This document shows, piece by piece, positions 1 through 8,228 of a DNA stretch of 40,065 bases (position 1 is its first letter; every line of letters starts with the position of its first letter). This stretch comes from Lachnoclostridium sp. UBA2905. Lineage in GTDB: Bacteria > Bacillota > Clostridia > Lachnospirales > Lachnospiraceae. Where the stretch lies: contig DEDL01000002.1 of the NCBI GenBank assembly GCA_002349525.1, forward strand, positions 67,126 through 107,190, written 5' to 3'. The position numbers and the translations under genes are program-made. Below the pieces are notes generated by a model. That model made no database searches, was not told the origin of the DNA, and was given only the letters and a program-made list of their open reading frames with translations.

Positions 1-1
1 C

Positions 2-631
2 AAGCAGTTCAGATCAATTGCAATGGATTATCCGGACATGAGAAAATGGATGACAGAGTATTATCGTGGTGATTTCATGTACACAGTTCAGATGATTCAG
101 AATTCTCTTACAATTGAAAATCTTAACTCATATATTTTCTGGGGCGGAGTATGGAAAGGTGCCTACGACAGAGACTATGAAAATATGATAGGTATGGATT
201 CGGGAAGCAATGAGGAAGAATGGTCGCATGAGCATGGCTATACGGTAGGAGAAAAGTATTATGCAATGCGTCATTTTTCAGAATATATTCTTCCGGGATA
301 TGAAAGAGTATCAGCTGTCGTTGACACAAATACAATAAATGAGCCTGATAATAATGACGTAAGTACAGATGATATATCTTGTTCAGCATATATGTCACCT
401 GAAAAAGATAAAATGGTTCTTGTTGCAATAAATGATCTTGATAAAAATAAGAAATTCCAGTTTGCCACAAAGGACTTTAAGATTGGAAACAGTAAAGTTA
501 TCCTTACAGATTATTCAAAGGGTCAGAAAGAAACCAACGAATTCTATGTGGATGCAGGAACTCTCGACAAAGATGGATGCTTTGAAATCCCTGCCCACAG
601 TATTGTTACAGTAGTAATTGATAAGGAATAA
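2..631 (+). CDS. GH30-type glycoside hydrolase, C-terminal fragment (probable glucuronoxylanase)
   Basis: The reading frame is open from base 2 and is cut by the window edge, so only the last 209 residues are visible. The segment LNSYIFWGGVW followed by YYAMRHFSEYILPGYERV resembles the end of the catalytic barrel of GH30 xylanases such as Bacillus XynC, where a tryptophan-rich strand is followed by 'hFSkfvrPGyvRi'. The remaining ~110 residues look like the side beta-sandwich typical of this family, ending in PAHSIVTVVID. The likely role is extracellular cleavage of glucuronoxylan. The catalytic glutamates and any signal peptide lie outside the window and cannot be checked. The gene ends 3 bases from a convergent small gene. 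Family assignment is fairly good; substrate is inference. Confidence 0.75.
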   Translation, partial: KQFRSIAMDYPDMRKWMTEYYRGDFMYTVQMIQNSLTIENLNSYIFWGGVWKGAYDRDYENMIGMDSGSNEEEWSHEHGYTVGEKYYAMRHFSEYILPGYERVSAVVDTNTINEPDNNDVSTDDISCSAYMSPEKDKMVLVAINDLDKNKKFQFATKDFKIGNSKVILTDYSKGQKETNEFYVDAGTLDKDGCFEIPAHSIVTVVIDKE

Positions 632-634
632 CGA

Positions 635-901
635 TTATTCATCAATTACATGTATCTCAAGATAATCAAAATCTATGGAATCGATAAAGCTGTCAGCATA
701 AAAGCGGGTTTTATCGATTCTTTTAAATTCATCAATATTTCCCTCTAACCACATTGGAACAGATAAGTCAAAATGCTTGCATATATCTTCAAGGCCATCA
801 AATACACGTTTTGTACGATTGATATCATAATTATCTGATTCGTAAACATAGTCTCCTGTCATTTTGTTGTTTTTAAATGTTTTACCCCACAATCTGAACA
901 T
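635..901 (-). CDS. Small conserved protein of unknown function (88 aa)
   Basis: I recall similar short proteins in Lachnospiraceae genomes but no function. The protein is acidic and soluble, has no signal peptide or membrane segment, and contains the patterns MFRLWGK at the start, a middle FDLSVPMWLEGN and a C-terminal FIDSIDFDYLEIHVID. The ATG at 901 is chosen because GGGAGG lies 8 bases upstream. A TTG one codon earlier would leave only 5 bases. A near-consensus promoter precedes it, so it is probably transcribed alone and well. It is convergent with the GH30 gene and divergent from folD. It is a real gene by its start signals and codon pattern; its role is unknown. Confidence 0.75.
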   Translation of the reverse strand: MFRLWGKTFKNNKMTGDYVYESDNYDINRTKRVFDGLEDICKHFDLSVPMWLEGNIDEFKRIDKTRFYADSFIDSIDFDYLEIHVIDE

Positions 902-940
902 CAAAATAACCTCCCTTTTTATAAGATAAGTATGCCATCT

Positions 941-969
941 ATATTATTTTAATCATTTTATAATGTCAA
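941..969 (-). promoter_or_regulatory. Promoter of the 88-aa gene
   Basis: On the minus strand TTGACA is followed after exactly 17 bases by TAATAT. This is the strongest match for a sigma-A type promoter near this gene and lies about 40 bases before its start codon. Confidence 0.7.
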
Positions 970-976
970 TAGCGGG

Positions 977-1005
977 TAGAAATATACACTGCTTTATGTT
1001 ATACT
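977..1005 (+). promoter_or_regulatory. Possible folD promoter
   Basis: A good -10 box TATACT lies about 45 bases before the folD start. The matching -35 position (TAGAAA, 17-base spacing) is poor, so the assignment rests mainly on the -10 box. Confidence 0.4.
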
Positions 1006-1048
1006 GTTGTCTATTAAGGAATATTATTCTAAAAACGGAGGTTTAGAC

Positions 1049-1897
1049 ATGGCTAAGTTAATAGATGGTAAACTTATATCAAAACAGATTAAGGATGAAC
1101 TTAAGGTTGAGGCTGCAAAGCTCAAAGAAGCAGGAAGAGAAGTTACACTTGCTGTTATCCAGGTTGGCAATGACCCTGCATCAACTGTTTATGTAGGCAA
1201 CAAGAAAAAGGCATGCGATTATATCGGAATCCGTTCACTTGCTTATGAGCTTCCTGAAAGTACAACTCAGGAGGAACTTCTTAAACTTGTTGAAGAGCTT
1301 AATGACAGGGATGATGTTGATGGTATACTTGTACAGCTTCCACTTCCTTCACATATAGATGAAGATACAGTTATTAGAACCATTTCTCCTAAGAAGGACG
1401 TAGATGGTTTCCATCCACAAAGTGTAGGAGCTTTAAGTATTGGTCAGAAGGGATTTGTATCGTGTACTCCTGCTGGAATTATTGAACTTCTTAAACGTTC
1501 AGATGTTGATATTGAAGGTAAGGAATGTGTTATTATCGGAAGAAGTAACATAGTTGGCAAGCCAATGGCATTGCTTATGCTTCGTGAGAATGCGACAGTT
1601 ACAATCTGCCATTCACGTACAAAGAATCTTAAGGAAGTAGCAAAGAGGGCTGATATTCTTATAGTAGCAATCGGAAAACCTGAATTTGTTACCAGCGAAT
1701 ATGTTAAAGAGGGCGCAGTAGTTATAGACGTAGGAATTCACAGATGTGATAATGGCAAATTATGTGGTGATGTATTATTTAGTGATGTTGAACCGATTGC
1801 TTCAGCAATTACACCTGTACCGGGCGGAGTAGGTCCAATGACAATTGCTATGCTTATGCATAACTGCATAGATGCACCAAATATAAGACAGGATTAA
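1049..1897 (+). CDS. folD: FolD: methylenetetrahydrofolate dehydrogenase / methenyltetrahydrofolate cyclohydrolase
   Basis: This bifunctional cytosolic enzyme oxidises 5,10-methylene-THF to methenyl-THF with NAD(P)+ and hydrolyses that to 10-formyl-THF, supplying one-carbon units. Visible motifs are the substrate-site stretch VGNDPASTVYVGNKKKAC with its conserved lysine, VDGILVQLPLP, DVDGFHP, the dinucleotide-binding VIIGRSNIVGKPMALLL-like segment, and the C-terminal TPVPGGVGPMTIAML. The length of 282 residues is normal. The ATG at 1049 is preferred over an upstream ATG at 1007 because GGAGG lies just before it and the family starts at MAKLIDGK. It is a single-gene unit with its own terminator. 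In anaerobes of this group it often serves reductive or formate-linked C1 flow, which is not shown here. Confidence 0.97.
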   Translation: MAKLIDGKLISKQIKDELKVEAAKLKEAGREVTLAVIQVGNDPASTVYVGNKKKACDYIGIRSLAYELPESTTQEELLKLVEELNDRDDVDGILVQLPLPSHIDEDTVIRTISPKKDVDGFHPQSVGALSIGQKGFVSCTPAGIIELLKRSDVDIEGKECVIIGRSNIVGKPMALLMLRENATVTICHSRTKNLKEVAKRADILIVAIGKPEFVTSEYVKEGAVVIDVGIHRCDNGKLCGDVLFSDVEPIASAITPVPGGVGPMTIAMLMHNCIDAPNIRQD

Positions 1898-1936
1898 GAG
1901 TACAGACAATTTTAAAATAACATTATATAAACCCAC

Positions 1937-1980
1937 AAAAAACAGGTTTCACATATCAATGATATGAGGAACCTGTTTTT
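1937..1980. terminator. Bidirectional terminator between folD and the 554-aa gene
   Basis: The arms AACAGGTTTCACATATC and GATATGAGGAACCTGTT pair with two mismatches around a 3-base loop, flanked by an A run on the left and a T run on the right. It can therefore end folD on the plus strand and the convergent minus-strand gene. Confidence 0.8.
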
Positions 1981-2005
1981 ACTTGAAACTCACTTTAAAT
2001 AATTC

Positions 2006-2061
2006 ATTCTACACTTTTAAGCCAAATAGCTTAATTCTACACTTACTAGTTAAATAGCTTA
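2006..2061. repeat. 28-bp tandem duplication downstream of the 554-aa gene
   Basis: Two adjacent 28-base copies begin with ATTCTACACTT and end with AAATAGCTTA, differing only in a short central stretch. The repeat lies in the convergent space between folD and the 554-aa gene. No hairpin or coding role is apparent. Confidence 0.75.
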
Positions 2062-2115
2062 ATTTTAAAACTAAATTCTATAATTTGAATCATAAAACAT
2101 TTTAAGCATATTTTC

Positions 2116-3780
2116 TTATTCTGAAACCTTAATTACCTTATATATATTTTCAGTATCACTTTCTGATATGTCATTATACTCTATTGAAACTGTGTCACCT
2201 ACGTTCTTAAGTACAATTCCAAGATTTTTTGATACATCAATATCGTAGATGTTTTTTCCGTCATTCAAGGCTATATAATAATGTGTATTGCCCTCAACAA
2301 CTGCAGAGGCAAGCTTTGTAATTGTACCTGTAATCTTTGTTGTCTTAACTGGTTCGGCATTATTATCATCCACCTGAATGTTATTGCTGATGAGCATATC
2401 CTTGTACTGGCGTTCACATTCATTAGTTGTTGTGGCAGTTGCAACTACCGTATATTTCTGAATGTTAACCATTGCATACATTTTAACCAGGCCTGCACTA
2501 TCCTTAAGTGATATGAAATAAGTTGGCTCACCTGATATATTAAGAAGCAGTGGGAATGTTGCTGTATAGCCAAGATTCTGAACCTTACCTTCGGCAGAAC
2601 TCATAGCTGAAAATTCTTCTGCACCTGCAATCTGATAATATTTTGTCTCGGCAGTACGCTGATTCATCAGTACGAAACCAACATTAGATTCGTCACCACC
2701 CACACTTGTTATGCCTGTGTAAACCCAGACATCATCATTTAATGCAATATAATTGTATCCTTCAGTAGTTTTCAGACATCCCTTCTGGCTTAAAATGGAG
2801 TTTAGATAACCATGCTGAAGAGTTCCGTAGTAATCATAATAGGAGATGAGAAGGTCTGCTGAATATACATGATCAACCCACTGTGGTACCTCATCAACCT
2901 TATAATCAGTATGTTCTCCGGTTACAGCATTCACTATTACTACATTACTTATTGTTACACCACCAAAAAGACCAATTGTATAATCCTTAACAGGACATAT
3001 CCAGTAAGGTGTTCCATTTTCATCTATTTCAAGATTTATATTATCAAAAATGTAGGTCGGATAATTAAATCTGATATATCTGTATATTAAACGTCCAAAA
3101 TGCTCTGATTTTGAATATTTAATACCATCATCAAGTTTAATACAGTCTGCATTCTGGGTTGCCATATCTATTGAAATGTATGCTGGAATACCGTCACTCC
3201 TGTTTGTAAACCATTTTAAAAGGTTTCCATATACAAGAGGAGTAATTCTTACAGGCTTACCCTTATAATTAATCTGTGTATAATCGCTTGCAACCTCAAA
3301 CTGTGAAACATAGTCCACCATTGTACCCATTTTCCTGCCGCCTACGATTTCGGCAGAGGCCTTGTCAAGAAGTGGAATTTCGTCATAGGAAATCTGTTGG
3401 ATATCCTTTTCAAAATTACCGTTTGATATATTAACAAGCTCTTTATACTTGCCTGCATTTATAACGGGTGATGAAAGAAAAAATCCAATCCCAAATACGC
3501 AGAAAACAAGAATAGTAACTAAGAAAAAGAAGCCAAATAAATGATTCTTTTTCGAAAGTTTTTTTATGGAAAATGTTTTTGAATTGTGATTAATGGTATC
3601 AGATATATCCCTTATGGCAGATACAATAGATACTATTACAAGTACAACCAGAACAAATTTCCATAAACCTGGCGAATGGATGTTTATGGCCGGCAGAGTC
3701 ACATAGTAATATATGGCTCCAAATATCAGCACAAATAATATTGCTGACAGTTTCAACTTAAAAATTGTTCCCTTTTTCAT
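2116..3780 (-). CDS. Large membrane-anchored protein of unknown function (554 aa)
   Basis: The N-terminus carries hydrophobic helices at about residues 9-29, 40-58 and 78-105, followed by a large hydrophilic domain. The middle contains PAYISIDMATQ, SEHFGRLIYRYIRF, DENGTPYWICPV, TIGLFGGVTI, NAVTGEHTDY and a later YNYIALNDDVWVYTG, a set I associate with conserved but uncharacterised clostridial envelope proteins. These domains resemble a repeated beta-rich module that mentions 'bound to cell surface' logic only by position. The last ~75 residues (ITGTITKLASAVVEGNTHYYIAL onward, in parts) look like a small OB-fold-type beta domain. The ATG at 3780 has GGGAGG before it. It is transcribed alone, facing away from rimO. 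Automated annotation of relatives varies and is not reliable. Function unknown. Confidence 0.85.
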   Translation of the reverse strand: MKKGTIFKLKLSAILFVLIFGAIYYYVTLPAINIHSPGLWKFVLVVLVIVSIVSAIRDISDTINHNSKTFSIKKLSKKNHLFGFFFLVTILVFCVFGIGFFLSSPVINAGKYKELVNISNGNFEKDIQQISYDEIPLLDKASAEIVGGRKMGTMVDYVSQFEVASDYTQINYKGKPVRITPLVYGNLLKWFTNRSDGIPAYISIDMATQNADCIKLDDGIKYSKSEHFGRLIYRYIRFNYPTYIFDNINLEIDENGTPYWICPVKDYTIGLFGGVTISNVVIVNAVTGEHTDYKVDEVPQWVDHVYSADLLISYYDYYGTLQHGYLNSILSQKGCLKTTEGYNYIALNDDVWVYTGITSVGGDESNVGFVLMNQRTAETKYYQIAGAEEFSAMSSAEGKVQNLGYTATFPLLLNISGEPTYFISLKDSAGLVKMYAMVNIQKYTVVATATTTNECERQYKDMLISNNIQVDDNNAEPVKTTKITGTITKLASAVVEGNTHYYIALNDGKNIYDIDVSKNLGIVLKNVGDTVSIEYNDISESDTENIYKVIKVSE

Positions 3781-3790
3781 GTTGAAGCCT

Positions 3791-3820
3791 CCCTAATATA
3801 GTCTAATATAGTCTAATATA
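3791..3820. repeat. Three 10-bp tandem repeats before the 554-aa gene
   Basis: GTCTAATATA occurs twice in exact tandem and once more with one or two changes (CCCTAATATA), directly next to the ribosome binding site of the minus-strand gene. It lies in the untranslated leader or promoter zone of that gene. Confidence 0.8.
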
Positions 3821-3935
3821 ATAATCAAATTTACTAATTTTAGAAAATGATTATTGATAGAGATTGTAACACACTAAAGTCTTTAAGTCTATTATATTTT
3901 TGCCTGAAATCATAAATATGCTTTATTGACCTTAT

Positions 3936-3964
3936 TTGAAAAAAATGTTAACATTAGCTATTAT
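3936..3964 (+). promoter_or_regulatory. Promoter of the rimO gene run
   Basis: TTGAAA and TATTAT are separated by exactly 17 bases. The site lies 27 bases before the rimO start codon, so the leader is short. Confidence 0.65.
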
Positions 3965-3991
3965 AAAAGTTGATTGGATGGACTAATTTTT

Positions 3992-5317
3992 ATGAAGATA
4001 TTATTAATATCACTTGGATGTGACAAAAATCTTGTTGACTCAGAATTTATGCTTGGCAAACTTACAGAAAAAGGCTTTGAGATTGTTGATGATGAAAGCG
4101 AAGCAGAAGTAATTGTTATTAATACATGCTGTTTTATACACGATGCCAAGGAAGAAAGTATTGAAACAATACTTGAGATGGCACAATATAAGAAGACTGG
4201 TGCACTAAAGGCGCTTGTTGTGTGCGGTTGTCTTGCACAGAGATATCACGATGAAATCAAAGAAGAGATTCCGGAAGTTGATGCAATAATTGGAACAACA
4301 GCCTATGAAGATATCGTTAACGCTGTTATGGAAGCTTTTTCCGGACATTTTTCTGAAAAACTTAAAAATATAGATTATCTTCCTTCACAGAATGCAAAAA
4401 GAATATATTCAACAGGTACAGAGTACTCATATCTTAAGATTGCCGAGGGATGTGATAAGCATTGTACTTACTGTATTATCCCTAAACTCAGGGGAAGCTA
4501 CAGAAGTGTTCCTATGGAGGACATTATTAAACAGGCAGAGTATCTGGCAGAATGTGGTGTTAAGGAGCTTATCATAATTGCCCAGGAAACAACCATATAT
4601 GGAAAAGATATATATGGAGAGAATAAGCTTACCGGGCTGCTTGACAGACTCTGCAAAGTTCCTGGAATAAAGTGGATAAGACTTCTGTATGCTTATCCGG
4701 AAGAGATTACAGAGGAACTTGCTTATGCAATAAGAGACCACGAAAAAATCTGTAATTATATTGATATGCCTATACAGCATTGTTCTGACAATATTCTTAA
4801 GCGTATGGGCAGAAGAACTTCAAAGGCTGAGCTTCTTGAAAAGATAGCAATGTTGAGAAGGATTGTTCCTGATATTGCCCTTAGAACATCACTTATAACA
4901 GGTTTTCCTGGCGAAAGTGAAAAAGACCATAAGGAGCTTGTTGAATTTATTAAAAATGTGCGCTTTGACAGATTAGGAGTATTCAAATATTCAGCAGAAG
5001 AAAATACACCGGCTGCATCATTTGAGGATCAGATTCCAGAGGATGTAATGGATGAAAGATTTGATGAGCTTATGAGCATTCAGCAGGAAATTGCCTTTGA
5101 AAAAGCAAGAAAACGTGTAGATGATGTTGTTGAAGTCATGATTGAGGGAGAGATTCCTGAGGAAGAAGTTTACATAGGAAGAACAAGAATAGACGCACCG
5201 AATATTGACGGATGTGTATTTCTGCCAATGACAGAAAGATTTATGACAGGAGATATTTGCAGGGCAAGGGTTACAGGAGCCCGTGATTATGACCTGTTAG
5301 CAGTTCCTGCATTGTAA
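3992..5317 (+). CDS. rimO: RimO: ribosomal protein S12 methylthiotransferase
   Basis: This radical-SAM enzyme adds a methylthio group to a conserved aspartate of ribosomal protein S12. The UPF0004 domain shows the cluster cysteines C10 (SLGCDKN), C46 (INTCCFI) and C80 (CGCLAQRY). The radical-SAM CxxxCxxC motif is C154, C158, C161 in EGCDKHCTYCIIPKLRG. A TRAM domain occupies about the last 65 residues. The SLGCDKNLVDSE start separates RimO from the tRNA enzyme MiaB. The ATG at 3992 gives the family N-terminus MKILLISLGC. The TTG six codons upstream is not needed, and GGATGG lies about 10 bases before the ATG. Length 441 residues is normal. It heads the operon followed 26 bases later by pgsA. 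Confidence 0.95.
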   Translation: MKILLISLGCDKNLVDSEFMLGKLTEKGFEIVDDESEAEVIVINTCCFIHDAKEESIETILEMAQYKKTGALKALVVCGCLAQRYHDEIKEEIPEVDAIIGTTAYEDIVNAVMEAFSGHFSEKLKNIDYLPSQNAKRIYSTGTEYSYLKIAEGCDKHCTYCIIPKLRGSYRSVPMEDIIKQAEYLAECGVKELIIIAQETTIYGKDIYGENKLTGLLDRLCKVPGIKWIRLLYAYPEEITEELAYAIRDHEKICNYIDMPIQHCSDNILKRMGRRTSKAELLEKIAMLRRIVPDIALRTSLITGFPGESEKDHKELVEFIKNVRFDRLGVFKYSAEENTPAASFEDQIPEDVMDERFDELMSIQQEIAFEKARKRVDDVVEVMIEGEIPEEEVYIGRTRIDAPNIDGCVFLPMTERFMTGDICRARVTGARDYDLLAVPAL

Positions 5318-5343
5318 TTTACTTCATCTGGGAGGTTAGTGAC

Positions 5344-6369
5344 ATGAATTTGCCTAATAAACTTACTATACTTAGAACGATACTTGTTCCGGTTTTTATT
5401 GTTATGTATCTGACATCATGGATTGATGGTAATCAGTATTATGCTGCCGGTATATTTGTTATTGCAAGTCTTACTGACTTTTTTGACGGATATCTGGCAA
5501 GAAAATATAATCTTGTTACGAACTTTGGAAAGTTTTTAGATCCCCTTGCAGATAAGATGCTTGTTAATTCAGCCTTGTTATGTATGTTGGTTGTTCCGGA
5601 TAATCCTTTGCCTTTCTGGGTTGTCCTTATCATTATTATGAGAGACTTTATCATTAATGGCTTCAGACTTGTTGCATCTGACAATAATACTGTTATTGCC
5701 GCAGATTACTGGGGAAAGGTTAAGACAACAGTACAGATGATTATGGTTATTGTTGTTATACTTAATTTTGATAATATTGTAATGGATGTAATAGAGCAGA
5801 TTCTTATATATGCCTCTGTCATTCTTACAGTTGTATCACTTTTAGACTGCCTTTATAAAAACAGACATGTTTTATCAGATAAAAATAACAATATAAAACT
5901 GAATGAAAAAATAGTTAACAAATATGCTGAGAATCATATGACTATAGCTACTGCAGAATCCTGTACAGGTGGTATGGTGGCATCATCAATAGTTGAAATT
6001 CCAGGTGCATCAGATGTGTTAAAGCAAAGTCTTATAACATATTGCAATGATGCCAAAATGAAGCTTCTTGGAGTGAACGAGGATGTCATAAAGGCATACA
6101 CGGAAGTAAGTGGCCAAGTGGCAATTGAGATGGCTGAAGGCGTTTGTGCATGGGCCGGTTCAGATGTTGGAATATCTGTAACAGGCATTGCCGGACCGGG
6201 TGGTGGAAGTGAAGAATTCCCGGTTGGACTTGTATATATTGGTGTATCCTATAAGGGTGAAGCGAAGGCATATAAGTATATTTTCAAGGGTTCCCGTAAT
6301 GATATAAGAAAGGAAGCCTGCAACAAAGCGCTTTCACATGCTTTGGAACTGTTTGATGTCAAGGAATAA
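5344..6369 (+). CDS. Fusion of PgsA (phosphatidylglycerophosphate synthase) with a PncC/CinA C-terminal amidase domain
   Basis: Residues 1 to about 183 are a CDP-alcohol phosphatidyltransferase with membrane helices and the complete motif D48-G-x2-A52-R53 ... G62-x3-D66-x3-D70. It should transfer phosphatidyl from CDP-diacylglycerol to glycerol-3-phosphate. Residues from about 185 to 341 form a CinA C-terminal domain with AESCTGGMVASSI, TYCNDAKMKLLGV, EVSGQVAIEMA and SVTGIAGPGGG. That family (PncC) deamidates nicotinamide mononucleotide in pyridine-nucleotide salvage. The two domains are joined by a short charged linker with no stop between them. The start has GGGAGG at a normal distance. Families are clear; that both activities are present is inference. 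No CinA N-terminal domain is seen. Confidence 0.93.
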   Translation: MNLPNKLTILRTILVPVFIVMYLTSWIDGNQYYAAGIFVIASLTDFFDGYLARKYNLVTNFGKFLDPLADKMLVNSALLCMLVVPDNPLPFWVVLIIIMRDFIINGFRLVASDNNTVIAADYWGKVKTTVQMIMVIVVILNFDNIVMDVIEQILIYASVILTVVSLLDCLYKNRHVLSDKNNNIKLNEKIVNKYAENHMTIATAESCTGGMVASSIVEIPGASDVLKQSLITYCNDAKMKLLGVNEDVIKAYTEVSGQVAIEMAEGVCAWAGSDVGISVTGIAGPGGGSEEFPVGLVYIGVSYKGEAKAYKYIFKGSRNDIRKEACNKALSHALELFDVKE

Positions 6370-6414
6370 GTATCTGATAACATTTTTTGCCAAAAGGAGA
6401 TACGTAACATTTTT

Positions 6415-6960
6415 ATGAAGAAAAAGCATGTTTTATTATTAGTCTGCTCTCTTGTTGTTGTGCTTATTTTATATCTTTTAGCAGCTTATAATGGATTATT
6501 ACCTGGCAGTTTATTCCAGACTGATAATGAGAGGTCGGATGATGTTTCAGAGAATGACCCGGAGGATTATGATGATGAAGGTGAAAATGAGGGTGAACTG
6601 TCTATTTACACAATTGATTATAATACCTTTGAATGTACACCTTCTGTGATTCTTATTCCAAAAGACACTAAACCTGATGAAGAATATATTGTTAAAGAAG
6701 TTGTTGCTAATTTTAAGGAAGACGCAAATGTTATTGATATAGAAAAAAAGGATAGTGGAATATATGTTTATTTTGCACATGATAAGGCACCTGTTACCGG
6801 TGTCAGTGATAAAATGGAGAATGCCATGTTAAATTGCATAGCATACAGTCTTTTAGATAATATAAAATCATGTGACAGTATATATTTCAGAACTGACAAG
6901 GGTGAATATACAGGCGACAATATTACCCTTGATTATGATGAACCTTACGTAAGCAGATAA
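6415..6960 (+). CDS. Membrane-anchored GerMN-like domain protein
   Basis: An N-terminal hydrophobic helix (about residues 5-25) is followed by a strongly acidic linker rich in D, E and N (residues ~37-62) and then a ~115-residue domain. That domain has YIVKEVVANFKED, GIYVYFAHDKAPVTGVSDKMEN and NAMLNCIAYSLLDN patterns that resemble the GerMN domain of spore and sporulation proteins such as GerM. No lipobox cysteine is visible, so the helix is probably a signal anchor with the domain outside. The only purine-rich ribosome site (AAAAGGAG) is about 15 bases from the ATG, which is rather far. The gene sits between pgsA and the flavoprotein gene in the same run. The domain call is by resemblance only. 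Confidence 0.7.
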   Translation: MKKKHVLLLVCSLVVVLILYLLAAYNGLLPGSLFQTDNERSDDVSENDPEDYDDEGENEGELSIYTIDYNTFECTPSVILIPKDTKPDEEYIVKEVVANFKEDANVIDIEKKDSGIYVYFAHDKAPVTGVSDKMENAMLNCIAYSLLDNIKSCDSIYFRTDKGEYTGDNITLDYDEPYVSR

Positions 6961-6977
6961 AAGGACAGGAGAGTAAA

Positions 6978-8207
6978 TTGTCAAAAGTAATTATTATTGG
7001 AGCAGGGGCAGCAGGTATGATGGCTGCTTATTCTGCAGCAAAATGTGGCCACGAAGTCACAATAATCGAAAAGAATGAAAAATGTGGAAAAAAACTTTTT
7101 ATAACAGGTAAAGGACGATGTAATCTTACTAACGCCTGCGATGCTGAAGAGTTTTTTGATAAGATTGTTACTAATCCCAAATTTATGTATAGTGCATTTT
7201 ACACTTTTACTAATTATCAGTGCATGGACTTATTTGAAAATGAATTTGGATTAGAAATAAAGACTGAAAGAGGGCAGAGAGTTTTTCCGGCTTCAGACAA
7301 GTCCTATGATGTTATTAACGCATTAAAAGGAGCTTTAAAAAAAGCTGGCGTCAGAATAATTCTTAATAAAAAAGTGACTGAACTTATTATCACAGATAAT
7401 GTGGTCTGTGGTGTGAAATGTGGCGATGAAGAATTCAGAGCTCATGCAGTTATAGTAGCAACAGGGGGTAATTCCTATAAGTCAACGGGTTCTGACGGGG
7501 ACGGATACCGCTTTGCCAAGGCCGCAGGACATACTATTAAAAATGTGGAGCCAGCCCTTGTTCCTCTTGTGACAAAAGAAGCCTGGGTTAAGAACCTTCA
7601 GGGATTATCCTTACGCAATATAGGAGTAACCTATATGTCAGGCTCCAAGGTTATATATTCAGATTTTGGAGAGATGATATTTACACACTATGGTGTCAGC
7701 GGACCGGTTGTACTTACTGCCAGCAGTTATATTGGTAAAAAGATAAATGGTGGCAGCATTACAATGATAATTGACCTTAAACCGGCTCTTAAGGACCAAC
7801 AGCTTGAGGCAAGAATTATAAGGGATTTTGAAGAAAAGCCCAATCTTATATTCAAAAATTCTTTGTCTAAACTTCTTCCTAAAAAGTTAATACCGGTTAT
7901 TGTTTCATTATCTGGAATCGATCCAATGAAACAGGTTAATTCTGTAACCAGGGAAGAAAGAATTAAGCTTGTACAGCTGTTAAAAAATCTCACCTGCACC
8001 ATAACAGGATTAAGAGATTTTAATGAGGCTATAGTAACCAGAGGTGGTGTATGTGTCAAAGAGGTTGTTCCTGGCACAATGGAATCAAAACTTTGTAAGC
8101 ATCTTTATTTTGCCGGAGAAGTACTAGATGTTGATGCTGTCACTGGAGGCTTTAATCTCCAGGTAGCATGGTCAACGGGATATCTGGCAGGTATGGAAAT
8201 TGAATAA
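6978..8207 (+). CDS. NAD(P)/FAD-dependent oxidoreductase of the HI0933/YhiN family
   Basis: The N-terminus has a Rossmann fold with GAGAAGMMAAYSA and the acidic end of the second strand in EKNEKCGKK. Next come the family signature KLFITGKGRCNLTN, ATGGNSYKSTGSDGDGY, and near the end LYFAGEVLDVDAVTGGFNLQVAWSTGYLAG, which closes the FAD site. Length 409 residues is usual. The start is a TTG at 6978 with AGGAGA 6 bases before it, and the family begins exactly there (SKVIIIGAGAAG), so a TTG start is well supported. The physiological substrate of this flavoprotein family is not established. It lies 21 bases before cmk. Confidence 0.92.
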   Translation: MSKVIIIGAGAAGMMAAYSAAKCGHEVTIIEKNEKCGKKLFITGKGRCNLTNACDAEEFFDKIVTNPKFMYSAFYTFTNYQCMDLFENEFGLEIKTERGQRVFPASDKSYDVINALKGALKKAGVRIILNKKVTELIITDNVVCGVKCGDEEFRAHAVIVATGGNSYKSTGSDGDGYRFAKAAGHTIKNVEPALVPLVTKEAWVKNLQGLSLRNIGVTYMSGSKVIYSDFGEMIFTHYGVSGPVVLTASSYIGKKINGGSITMIIDLKPALKDQQLEARIIRDFEEKPNLIFKNSLSKLLPKKLIPVIVSLSGIDPMKQVNSVTREERIKLVQLLKNLTCTITGLRDFNEAIVTRGGVCVKEVVPGTMESKLCKHLYFAGEVLDVDAVTGGFNLQVAWSTGYLAGMEIE

Positions 8208-8228
8208 ATTAAGAAAGGAACTAAAATA

